From JAMQPK01 sp035937795 (GTDB lineage Bacteria; Acidobacteriota; Vicinamibacteria; Vicinamibacterales; JAMQPK01), in contig DASZHO010000198.1 in NCBI GenBank assembly GCA_035937795.1, positions 1-9,668 on the forward strand: DNA of 9,668 nucleotides. The letters run 5' to 3'. Positions 1-6,001 of the stretch are shown here, one piece after another (position 1 is the stretch's first letter; each line of letters opens with the position of its first letter). A program made the translations under genes and the position numbers. The notes under the pieces are model-generated. The model was not told where the DNA came from and did not search any database. It saw only the letters and a program-made list of their open reading frames with translations.

Positions 1-47
1 GCGGTTTCATGATCGAACTCGGGAAGCATTGATTCAGCAATTGCCAT
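1..47 (-). CDS. DinB family protein, N-terminal 15 codons only (runs off left edge)
   Basis: Reading leftward from an ATG at 47-45 gives MAIAESMLPEFDHET before the window ends. This matches the usual opening of bacterial DinB/YfiT-like four-helix proteins, where an EFDHE-type motif supplies the first metal-ligand His (here His13). A clear ribosome binding site, GAGG on the minus strand (56-53), lies 5 bases before the ATG and supports this start. The family includes metal-dependent thiol transferases and many uncharacterised members, so no substrate can be named. The cupin gene lies upstream in the same direction, and the 73-base gap between them is almost filled by a heptanucleotide array. 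Only 47 bases are visible, so the family call rests on one short motif. Confidence 0.55.
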   Translation of the reverse strand, partial: MAIAESMLPEFDHET

Positions 48-62
48 CGGCACCTCGCCACC

Positions 63-137
63 TTCCACTTTTTACTTTCCACTTCTTACTTTCCACTTTT
101 TACTTTCCACTTTTCACGTTTCACTTTTCACTTTCAG
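63..137. repeat. Heptanucleotide T-rich tandem array 1 (10 units in exact 7-base phase)
   Basis: From 63 to 132 the plus strand reads as ten consecutive 7-base units in unbroken phase: TTCCACT and TTTTACT/TCTTACT alternate for seven units, followed by TTTCACG, TTTCACT, TTTCACT. A partial unit, TTCAG, ends at 137. The TTCCACT/TTTTACT alternation gives a second period of 14 bases in the left half. The array fills the gap between the cupin stop and the dinB ribosome binding site, and it overlaps the last codons of the cupin gene. In dinB sense it is purine-rich (AGTGAAA type). Confidence 0.9.
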
Positions 138-495
138 GATCTCGATGCACCGTCTCCCCTGAAAACGCCGGAATGCAGACCGCGACGTACTCGGCGCCGT
201 CGGCGCCCGGCGAACTATACCTCACCCACTCACCCGGTTTCGTCACCACCGCCTGGCCGGCACTGATGTCGAGCACCCCGCCTTCGTGCTCCACCCGGAT
301 CATTCCGCGCAGCACGACCGTGATCTCTTCGAACTCGGGCCGCTGACCCGGCTCGCGCCAGCCGGAAGGCGATACCATGAGCGCCACGCTCAGATTCGAG
401 TGACCGGAATTCACGCGCCCCGCATATTCCTCGATCCGCTTTGGGGGCGTACCCGCGGCTTTGATCACGGACGGCGCGGCGATGACGGTCGGCAT
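121..495 (-). CDS. Small single-domain cupin protein with degenerate metal motifs
   Basis: This is a 124-residue cytoplasmic protein with no signal peptide or membrane segment, the usual size of a one-domain cupin. The beta-barrel signature is visible at residues 45-64 (GWREPGQRPEFEE through LRG) and again at 80-93 (AGQAVVTKPGEWVRY), matching cupin motifs 1 and 2. The His-x-His of motif 1 and the His of motif 2 are absent: motif 1 has Arg52/Glu54 plus Glu56/Glu57, and motif 2 has Arg92. Any metal or ligand site must therefore be non-canonical. The start ATG at 495 has no clear Shine-Dalgarno sequence. The C-terminus is unusual because its last four residues, ESEK, and the stop are encoded by units of the heptad array. 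The gene is divergent from mgsA and co-directional with dinB. The substrate is unknown. Confidence 0.8.
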   Translation of the reverse strand: MPTVIAAPSVIKAAGTPPKRIEEYAGRVNSGHSNLSVALMVSPSGWREPGQRPEFEEITVVLRGMIRVEHEGGVLDISAGQAVVTKPGEWVRYSSPGADGAEYVAVCIPAFSGETVHRDPESEK

Positions 496-609
496 GGGGT
501 GCGTCTGAAAGCCTAAAAGTTAAAAGGAGAAACTATAATCTGAAAAGCAGGTTCCACTTCCTACTTTTTACTTTTCACTTTTCACTTTTCACTTTTCAGT
601 GAGGTCCCC
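496..609. promoter_or_regulatory. Divergent cupin/mgsA intergenic region with candidate -10 boxes
   Basis: This 114-base gap separates two divergent genes. The plus strand has a perfect TATAAT at 534-539. The minus strand has the overlapping TATAGT (537-532), so one AT-rich patch could serve as -10 for both directions. I find no convincing -35 element at normal spacing for either. A short stretch with heptad-like A-rich units, CTAAAAG and TTAAAAG (513-526), lies on the cupin side, in the opposite strand sense to the T-rich array on the mgsA side. CTGAAAAG (540-547) is the inverse of CTTTTCAG (592-599), so the mgsA leader RNA could fold. The promoter assignment is an inference from sequence only. 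Confidence 0.3.
552..600. repeat. Heptanucleotide T-rich tandem array 2 (7 units)
   Basis: Seven consecutive 7-base units in exact phase run from 552 to 600: TTCCACT, TCCTACT, TTTTACT, three copies of TTTCACT, then TTTCAGT. The unit sequences are the same variants seen in array 1 about 450 bases away. The array ends where the mgsA ribosome binding site begins (GAGG, 601-604). In mgsA sense it is pyrimidine-rich, the opposite of the array before dinB. Confidence 0.9.
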
Positions 610-1053
610 GTGGCACACCGAACGGCAAAGATGGAGAGTCGCAAACGCATTGCGCTGATCGCCCACGACAACATGAAACGCGACATCCTCGAGTGGGCGC
701 GCTACAACCGTGGAACGCTGAGCCGCCACGAGCTCTTCGGAACCGGTACCACCGGTGGGCTGATTGCCGCGGAGACGGGACTCGACGTCGCGAGATTTCG
801 AAGCGGGCCTCTCGGCGGCGACCAGCAGGTGGGGGCGGGCGTGGCGGAAGGCCGCATCGACTTCATCATCTTCTTCTGGGATCCTCTCGCGCCGCATCCG
901 CACGACGTCGACGTCAAAGCGCTGCTGCGCATCGCGGTCGTCTACAACGTGCCGATTGCCTGCAATCGGGCGACGGCGGATTTTCTGCTGTCGAGCCCGC
1001 TGATGGACGAACCGTACGACCGCAGGCTGCCCGATCTGGAAGGCATGGCCTGA
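610..1053 (+). CDS. mgsA: Methylglyoxal synthase
   Basis: The gene encodes a 147-residue cytosolic enzyme that converts dihydroxyacetone phosphate to methylglyoxal and phosphate, a bypass of lower glycolysis used when phosphate is limiting or sugar phosphates accumulate. The alignment is in exact register with the E. coli enzyme: His19, Lys23, Thr45/Thr47/Thr48 (GTGTTG), Ser65-Gly66 and catalytic Asp71 (SGPLGGDQQ), Asp91 (FFWDPL), His98 and Asp101 (PHDVDVKALLR). All are present, so it should be active. The start is a GTG at 610 preceded by GAGG (601-604) at 5-base spacing. An ATG at 631 is the alternative but has no comparable ribosome binding site and would remove only seven residues. No glyoxalase gene lies nearby. 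A heptad array abuts its ribosome binding site. Downstream is the TonB receptor, 98 bases away in the same direction. Confidence 0.96.
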   Translation: MAHRTAKMESRKRIALIAHDNMKRDILEWARYNRGTLSRHELFGTGTTGGLIAAETGLDVARFRSGPLGGDQQVGAGVAEGRIDFIIFFWDPLAPHPHDVDVKALLRIAVVYNVPIACNRATADFLLSSPLMDEPYDRRLPDLEGMA

Positions 1054-1140
1054 GGTAGAGTATTCATCTATTCCCTTCATTTCAATCGGCGTGCAGATCC
1101 CTCGCGCGACGGGCAATCTGCGCGCTACCGATTCCAGGGC

Positions 1141-1146
1141 GGAGGT
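1141..1146 (+). promoter_or_regulatory. Strong ribosome binding site of the TonB-dependent receptor
   Basis: GGAGGT at 1141-1146 stands 5 bases before the ATG at 1152. It fixes the receptor start and suggests strong translation. The preceding 87 bases after the mgsA stop show no clear terminator and no promoter I would defend. Confidence 0.85.
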
Positions 1147-1151
1147 CAACT

Positions 1152-4142
1152 ATGCAGCGGAGGTTCGGCTCTGGTCTTCTTCTCCTGTCGGGTCTTCTGA
1201 TTCTCCCGGCCGTTGCTTCGGCGCAAAGCCAGATGACGGGGCAGGTCCGGGACGAATCGGGCGGCGTGCTCCCCGGCGTCACGGTCGAAGCGGCGAGCCC
1301 GGTGCTGATCGAGAAACAGAAGACGGCCATCACCGACGACCAGGGACGCTACACGATCGTCGACCTGCGCCCGGGCACGTACAAGGTCACCTTCACGCTG
1401 ACCGGTTTTTCCACCGTCGTGCGCGACGCCGTGGAGCTGCCGGCGAACTTCGTGGCGACGATCAACGCCGAGCTGAAGGTCGGCTCGCTCGCCGAAACGA
1501 TCACCGTCACCGGCCAGACCCCGCTCGTCGACGTCACTCAGGCCGCGAGGACGCAGACCCTGTCGCGCGACGTGATCGACACGCTGCCGACCACCAGGCA
1601 CATCATGTCGTACGGCAACATGGTGGCAGGCGTGCGCTTCGGCACACCCGACATCGGAGGGTCGCGTCAGATGGAACAGACGCTGCCGCGGGTGCACGGC
1701 GTCAGCGGCGATCAGGCTCAGGAGCACATCGACGGGATGAGCATCACCAGCCAGGAAGCGAACCTGTCGCAAAGCTACGTGAACGACGCGCTGGTGGCCG
1801 AGGTGTCCGTCACGACCAGCGCCATGCCGGCCGAAGTCCAGGGCGCCGGGATGCGCACGAACATGATTCCCAAGGACGGCGGCAACACCGTCAGCGGCGC
1901 CGCCTTCGTCGGCGGCAGCAAGGCCGCCTGGCAGGCGAACAACATCGATGCCTACCTGCTCAGCCAGAACATCACCCGGGGCAACGGCATCGCGCACATC
2001 CAGACGTTCAACGGATCGCTCGGCGGGCCTGTGATGAAGGATCGGCTCTGGTACTTCATCGCGGTGCGCCATGCGTCGACCGACGAGGTGGTGGCGAATA
2101 CGCCGCAGCACATCACGCTGCAGGACGGCACCGACCTCCGGAGCACGGTCGATCAATACATCCGCGACGCGCTCGGCCGTCTGACGTTCCAGATCAATCC
2201 GACGAACAAGCTGGCGGTATTCTTCGGCCGCACGTTCAAGCGCAAGGGACACGACTTCGGGACCGGCACCGATCCGCGCGCCGGATCGTACCGCGATCCG
2301 CGCACGGGCCACTACGCGGTGGGCCAGGGCAAGTACACCAACACGCTCACCAACCGTCTGCTGCTCGAAGTCGGCTACTCTTCGGCGTACAACCACGTGA
2401 CGATCAACAACCGTCCTGAATCGGATCCCCCGAACTACCTGCCGGACGGCCAGGTGAACCCGGTCTGGCTGGCGTACGGTGCGCGGACCGACACCGCCAA
2501 CAACATCAACCCGCTCTGCGCCTACCCGGCCGGCTGTCTGAAATGGGTGTCCAACGGCCAGGACCAACGCACGGAAGCGACGGCGTATCGCATCGGATCG
2601 GCGCTCTCCTACGTCACGGGCACGCACAACTTCAAGGCGGGCTACGCCTTGTACTTCGGGCCGACGCACACCTTCACCACTCGCAACGCCGACCTGCAGG
2701 AGAACTACAACAACGGCAAGCCAAACTCGGTGACGGTCTACTCGACGCCGAACGAACAGTTCATTCACCTCAAGTACGACCTGGGCTACTACGTGCAGGA
2801 CTCGTGGACCATCAAGCGCCTCACGCTGAACCCGGGCCTTCGCATCGACAACTTCAATTCGTACATCCAGGCGACGATCAATCCGGCCGGCCGCTTCGTC
2901 CCGTTCCGCTATTTCCCCGAGCGCGACAACGTGCCGAACTGGAACAACGACCTCGCGCCGCGCGTCAGCGCGGCCTACGATCTGTTCGGCGACGGCAAGA
3001 CGGCGATCAAGGCCAGCTTCAGCAAGTACTACCAGGTGCTGACGGCTCTCTTCGGACAGACCTACGCCCCGAGCACCGTGAGTGAATCCCGCAACTGGTT
3101 CGATTGTGACATCAACGCCGCGGGCACCGCCTGCTCGGGCGTGAACCTGCCGACCAATGGCGACGGCATCGCGCAGGCCAACGAAATCGCGCCGGGCTCG
3201 GCCAGCTTCGGGCTCGTGCCGAATACGCGCGATTTCGACCCGAACATCAAGCGGCAGGGGAACCGCGAGGTGACGGCCATCGTGTCGCATCAGCTGACCT
3301 CGCGCGTCTCGGTGACGGCCGGCTACTATCACCGCACGTACCAGGACATCCAGCTGTCCGACCGCACGCAGATCACGAATTCGGATTACACCTCGTTCAC
3401 GATTCCGATGCCCGATGTGTCGCACGATCCCACGCTGACCGCGAGCGTCATCAACCCGGCCGCGGTACTGACGGTATACAACCTGAACCCGGCGAAACGG
3501 TCGGCGTTCACGACGCCGATCGTCGACAAGAACGTGCCGGCGCAGTCGATCTACAACGGCTTCGACCTGTCGTTCCAGGCGCGGCCCCTCCAGGGCAGCA
3601 CGGTGTTCGGCAGCTGGACGACCGAGCGCAACATTTCGAAGTTCTGCGTCAACGACGACGATCCGAACGGATTGACCGCGAGCGATCTCTACACCGGGGC
3701 GACCATCACCGAAAGCGGGCCGTTCTGCGACTGGAGCAAGTTTCCCGTGCCGTTCCAGAACGAGTTCAAGCTGGCGGGCAGCTATCCGTTTCCCTACGGC
3801 GTCGACATCAGCGGGATCCTGCAGAGCTACGCGGGCACGATGCGCACGATCACGTATCAGCCGCCGGCCACGGCGTTCCCCGGCGGCCGGACGAACGCCG
3901 AAACGCTGGTGGTGAATGCGCCCGGCTCGTTGTACTACCCGCGTTACAACGAGCTCGACCTCACGTTCAAGAAGAACTTCCGCGCGGGCCGCAAGACCTT
4001 CAGCGGGCAGGTCGACCTCTTCAACGCGCTGAACAACAACGCCATCTTCGCCCGGACGAGCAGCGTGGGCGCCTCGCTCGGCTACGTGACGACGATCCTG
4101 CAGGGACGCCTGATGCGGCTCGCGTTCCAGATGAAATTCTAA
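1152..4142 (+). CDS. Oar-like TonB-dependent outer-membrane receptor with N-terminal carboxypeptidase-regulatory-like domain
   Basis: This 996-residue protein has a signal peptide with a likely cut after Ala24 (AVASA before QSQ). Residues 27-108 form a carboxypeptidase-regulatory-like beta-sandwich (SGGVLPGVTVEA, then DDQGRYTIVDLRPGTYKV). A plug region follows from about 112 (LAETITVTG) through about 230, and the rest is a long beta-barrel ending in the aromatic LAFQMKF typical of outer-membrane proteins. Such receptors import large substrates through the outer membrane using TonB/ExbBD energy; acidobacteria carry many paralogs, usually of unknown substrate. It has only six cysteines, spaced as three close pairs (456/462, 652/661, 832/859), which suggests loop disulfides. 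Residues 669-679 (NGDGIAQANEI) resemble a calcium-binding loop. No SusD-like or enzyme partner lies beside it, so the ligand cannot be inferred. It is convergent with the YIP1 gene, with a 9-base gap. Confidence 0.93.
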   Translation: MQRRFGSGLLLLSGLLILPAVASAQSQMTGQVRDESGGVLPGVTVEAASPVLIEKQKTAITDDQGRYTIVDLRPGTYKVTFTLTGFSTVVRDAVELPANFVATINAELKVGSLAETITVTGQTPLVDVTQAARTQTLSRDVIDTLPTTRHIMSYGNMVAGVRFGTPDIGGSRQMEQTLPRVHGVSGDQAQEHIDGMSITSQEANLSQSYVNDALVAEVSVTTSAMPAEVQGAGMRTNMIPKDGGNTVSGAAFVGGSKAAWQANNIDAYLLSQNITRGNGIAHIQTFNGSLGGPVMKDRLWYFIAVRHASTDEVVANTPQHITLQDGTDLRSTVDQYIRDALGRLTFQINPTNKLAVFFGRTFKRKGHDFGTGTDPRAGSYRDPRTGHYAVGQGKYTNTLTNRLLLEVGYSSAYNHVTINNRPESDPPNYLPDGQVNPVWLAYGARTDTANNINPLCAYPAGCLKWVSNGQDQRTEATAYRIGSALSYVTGTHNFKAGYALYFGPTHTFTTRNADLQENYNNGKPNSVTVYSTPNEQFIHLKYDLGYYVQDSWTIKRLTLNPGLRIDNFNSYIQATINPAGRFVPFRYFPERDNVPNWNNDLAPRVSAAYDLFGDGKTAIKASFSKYYQVLTALFGQTYAPSTVSESRNWFDCDINAAGTACSGVNLPTNGDGIAQANEIAPGSASFGLVPNTRDFDPNIKRQGNREVTAIVSHQLTSRVSVTAGYYHRTYQDIQLSDRTQITNSDYTSFTIPMPDVSHDPTLTASVINPAAVLTVYNLNPAKRSAFTTPIVDKNVPAQSIYNGFDLSFQARPLQGSTVFGSWTTERNISKFCVNDDDPNGLTASDLYTGATITESGPFCDWSKFPVPFQNEFKLAGSYPFPYGVDISGILQSYAGTMRTITYQPPATAFPGGRTNAETLVVNAPGSLYYPRYNELDLTFKKNFRAGRKTFSGQVDLFNALNNNAIFARTSSVGASLGYVTTILQGRLMRLAFQMKF

Positions 4143-4151
4143 CGGGCCTTT

Positions 4152-4889
4152 TTATCGAGTGCGGAGGGCCTGGAACAGGATCGGCAGCGCGCCGGCAGCC
4201 CAGATGAGCGGCGCCGCAAGCGCAGCGCGCGAGCGGCTGATGCCGCCGGTCACCGACAAGCCGATCGCCAGCAGGATCGTCACCCAGATCGTGAAAACGT
4301 CGATACGGCCGATCAGCGCGAGGAAGATGGGCGAGGCGGTATCCGGATCGAAGAATCGCCCCACCCCGAACGTCAATCGAAAGCGGCCGTTGAGCTGTGA
4401 CGGATCGAGAAACAGGCCCTGCAGGCCGTTGAGCGCCCCTTCGAGAATTCTCGGCACCCACGCGTAAGCCGCCACCACGAGCGCCGCCTGGTACGTCTGC
4501 TTCGATTCGAAGAGTTTCCCGATCAACCACAGGGCGTTACCCGTAAAGAAGATCGCGACGGGCACAAACAGGAACCCGGCCACCTGCGCAAGCCGGATCC
4601 CCGTCTGCCGGAACTGATCGGCCACTTCGGGCGTCAGGCGAGGATTCGCCCGCATCGCGGCCGCCATGGCCCGATTGAATTCTCCGTCCATCACGGGCTG
4701 CAGCACGCCACTGTTCAGATAGAACAGAGCCCCGATGACGAGCGTGACGACGAGAAACGGAATCCAGAAGTTGCCACCCGCCCGGCGCGCGAACACAAGG
4801 GAGGGCGCGTAGAAGATGTCGATGAAGTCTTCCCACACGGCCGCCCGCGCAGCGGGAACGCTTGTGGAAGCGGTGTCAACGCTCGCCAT
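4152..4889 (-). CDS. YIP1-family integral membrane protein
   Basis: The gene encodes a 245-residue protein with five hydrophobic segments (about residues 41-60, 100-125, 132-160, 187-215 and 223-241) and a soluble N-terminal stretch. The opening pattern, a short polar segment with DFIDIFYAPSLVFAR before the first membrane helix, is characteristic of bacterial YIP1-domain proteins. The eukaryotic relatives act in vesicle trafficking; the bacterial proteins have no established function. Helix-lining polar residues are few, so transport is not evident. The start ATG at 4889 overlaps the last 14 bases of the upstream membrane-protein gene, which indicates an operon and probable translational coupling. 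Its ribosome binding site is weak (AGGG about 4 bases before ATG). It converges with the TonB receptor and there is no visible terminator in the 9-base gap. Confidence 0.8.
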   Translation of the reverse strand: MASVDTASTSVPAARAAVWEDFIDIFYAPSLVFARRAGGNFWIPFLVVTLVIGALFYLNSGVLQPVMDGEFNRAMAAAMRANPRLTPEVADQFRQTGIRLAQVAGFLFVPVAIFFTGNALWLIGKLFESKQTYQAALVVAAYAWVPRILEGALNGLQGLFLDPSQLNGRFRLTFGVGRFFDPDTASPIFLALIGRIDVFTIWVTILLAIGLSVTGGISRSRAALAAPLIWAAGALPILFQALRTR

Positions 4890-5526
4890 ACACCCTGTGC
4901 CTGTCGGCCCACCACGCCCACACGAGCGTCAGCGCTCCCAGCACCAGCGCCGCCGCCCACAGGGCCGTGACCGACGGCGGGGGCGCCGAGCTGGCCAGAT
5001 AGCCGACCAGGAGGAACGCCGCGAGGCTGAACAGACCCCAGCCGCCCGTCCGGTCGCGCGCGCGCGTGACGCGAAGATACATCCACAATCCGGCCGCGTA
5101 CATCACGACCTCGATCACCTTTTCAACACGCGGACGGTTCCATAACCCGAATCCGAATTTCGGGCCGCCGGGATAGAGGGGCATGTCGGGGCGATGCACG
5201 AGCACGTCGAGCAGCCAATGGCTGATGACGAGCGCGCAAACGACTCCGAAAACGCGGTCGTCGGGAACGAAGCGCCGGCAGAGCCATCCAAACAGGACGC
5301 CCCACACCACCAGGGCGGCAAGCGAGTGCGAGTAGGGATAGCTCACGAAATCGAGCGGCGTCGATGCGGTGTTCCCCGGATCGATGCGCACCTGCTCGAT
5401 ACCGAGCGCCACGAGGAGGGGCCACAAGAGATCGGCAAGCTGGGCGGCGGCGAACAGCGCCGCGAGCGATACCCGCGGCGTCCAGCGCTTGGCGGCAAAC
5501 CCCAGCGCAAAATGGCCGACAAACAT
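4876..5526 (-). CDS. YdjM/DUF457-like multi-pass membrane protein (putative metal-dependent hydrolase)
   Basis: From the ATG at 5526 this is a 216-residue protein with about six membrane segments (roughly residues 18-42, 66-84, 92-110, 135-152, 162-180 and 185-207). MFVGHFALGFAAKR is the usual opening of this family, so I prefer this start over an in-frame ATG 26 codons upstream at 5604, which would add a non-homologous arginine- and phenylalanine-rich leader crossing the terminator. Conserved polar residues sit in or near the helices: His5, Asp32, His67 (YSHS), His103 and Asp107 (SHWLLD), and His111 (VHRPD). This is the pattern that led to the family being called membrane-bound metal-dependent hydrolases, although activity is unproven for most members. 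The Shine-Dalgarno sequence is weak (CAGG very close to ATG). It is first in an operon with the YIP1 gene. Confidence 0.72.
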   Translation of the reverse strand: MFVGHFALGFAAKRWTPRVSLAALFAAAQLADLLWPLLVALGIEQVRIDPGNTASTPLDFVSYPYSHSLAALVVWGVLFGWLCRRFVPDDRVFGVVCALVISHWLLDVLVHRPDMPLYPGGPKFGFGLWNRPRVEKVIEVVMYAAGLWMYLRVTRARDRTGGWGLFSLAAFLLVGYLASSAPPPSVTALWAAALVLGALTLVWAWWADRHRVYGER

Positions 5527-5536
5527 GACCTGCCCG

Positions 5537-5569
5537 TCACTTCGCGGAAACGCCCGCTCTTGCCCGCAT
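5537..5569 (-). CDS. Possible 10-codon leader ORF upstream of the membrane operon
   Basis: GGAGAAGG (5579-5572 on the minus strand) stands at ideal spacing before an ATG at 5569. The frame encodes MRARAGVSAK and stops at 5537, leaving 10 bases before the ATG of the YdjM-like gene, in a different frame. The best ribosome binding site in this gap therefore serves a tiny ORF, not the main gene, which has a poor one. That fits translational coupling through a leader peptide. It could equally be a chance ORF. Confidence 0.25.
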   Translation of the reverse strand: MRARAGVSAK

Positions 5570-5579
5570 GGCCTTCTCC

Positions 5580-5624
5580 AAAAGAAAAAAGGGTCTGACC
5601 ACACAAGAAATGGGATCAGACCCC
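5580..5624 (-). terminator. Intrinsic terminator after the SWIB gene, built on a GGGTCTGA inverted repeat
   Basis: On the minus strand, GGGTCTGA (5623-5616) pairs perfectly with TCAGACCC (5598-5591). The stem can extend by two G-C pairs past a one-base bulge, leaving a loop of about 12-15 bases. It is followed at once by TTTTTTCTTTT (5590-5580). Stem plus U-run is the pattern of a Rho-independent terminator, located 24 bases after the SWIB stop. The arms closely resemble the GGGGTCTGA/TCAGACCCC palindromes I recall scattered in many environmental genomes, so the element may be mobile in origin. Confidence 0.7.
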
Positions 5625-5647
5625 GTCCAGCCTCGAGGTCGCGTGGT

Positions 5648-5926
5648 TTATTTCAGGTGCTTGCCGACCAGCTTGGTCATCTCGAACATGCTCACCGTCG
5701 CCTTGCCGCCGAACACTTTCTTCAGCGGCGCGTCCGCGTTGATGTTCCGCCTGTTCTTCGCATCCTGGAGACCGTTCTTCTTGATGTACTGCCAGAGCTT
5801 TTTTGTCACCTCCGTGCGCGGGATGGGCTTGGGCCCGATTACTTCCGCGAGGTCGGGGCTGATGTTCATCGGTTTCATGAACGCGGCATTTGGTTTTCTG
5901 GTCGTCTTCTTCGCTGTCTTGGCCAT
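5648..5926 (-). CDS. Standalone SWIB/MDM2-domain protein
   Basis: This 92-residue protein has a lysine-rich basic tail (residues 1-18, MAKTAKKTTRKPNAAFMK) followed by a complete SWIB domain (about residues 19-92). Characteristic stretches are SPDLAEVIG, IPRTEVTKKLWQYIKKNGLQD, the RRNINADAPLKKVFG loop and a closing MFEMTKLVGKHLK. The SWIB fold is best known from eukaryotic SWI/SNF chromatin remodellers and MDM2. Small one-domain versions occur in chlamydiae and other bacteria, where some are thought to be chromosome- or topoisomerase-associated; the function here is not established. The start is fixed by GGAGA 4 bases before the ATG at 5926. The same frame stays open far upstream, but that stretch lies opposite the DUF763 gene and is not coding. 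The gene is divergent from DUF763 across 75 bases and ends in an intrinsic terminator. Confidence 0.92.
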   Translation of the reverse strand: MAKTAKKTTRKPNAAFMKPMNISPDLAEVIGPKPIPRTEVTKKLWQYIKKNGLQDAKNRRNINADAPLKKVFGGKATVSMFEMTKLVGKHLK

Positions 5927-6001
5927 CGACTCTCCTTTGAAACACGCTCGAGGCGTCGGCCGATAGTGTCGCACGCGTACCGCGCGCATTACAATCAGAG
6001 A
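5927..6001. promoter_or_regulatory. Divergent SWIB/DUF763 promoter region, with possible leaderless start for DUF763
   Basis: This 75-base gap must hold the start signals for both genes. On the plus strand TACAAT (5990-5995) matches the -10 consensus at five of six positions. It lies 6 bases before the DUF763 ATG at 6002, which would place the transcript start at or within a base or two of the ATG. A weak -35 candidate, GTGTCG (5966-5971), is 18 bases upstream. No strong promoter is evident for the SWIB direction; its ribosome binding site (GGAGA) is clear. The palindromes CGGCCG and ACGCGT lie in the gap but are expected in GC-rich DNA. Confidence 0.4.

Noticed and set aside
29..346. Plus-strand frame rich in Phe/His/Ser over the first heptad array
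   Set aside because: It is translation of the TTTCACT-type repeat plus the antisense of the cupin gene, with no ribosome binding site or domain.
63..600. CRISPR array
   Set aside because: The units are 7 bases in direct tandem with no spacers, and there are no cas genes in the window.
1091..2419. Second plus-strand frame of about 440 codons inside the receptor gene
   Set aside because: It is Arg/His/Gln-rich shadow translation of the receptor in another frame, with no recognisable domain.
1146..3425. Very long open frame antisense to the TonB receptor (about 760 codons, minus strand)
   Set aside because: Its product is Arg/Val/Asp-rich with no domain, no ribosome binding site and no signal. 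Long antisense frames are expected opposite GC-rich genes with strong third-position bias. The plus-strand receptor is unmistakable.
4136..4160. Terminator between the TonB receptor and the YIP1 gene (CGGGCCTTTTT)
   Set aside because: There is a short T-run but no stem of useful length in the 9-base gap.
5369..6001. In-frame upstream extension of DUF763
   Set aside because: It crosses the SWIB gene, the terminator and the membrane gene, and shows no DUF763-like sequence. The conserved RTGY block begins right after the ATG at 6002.
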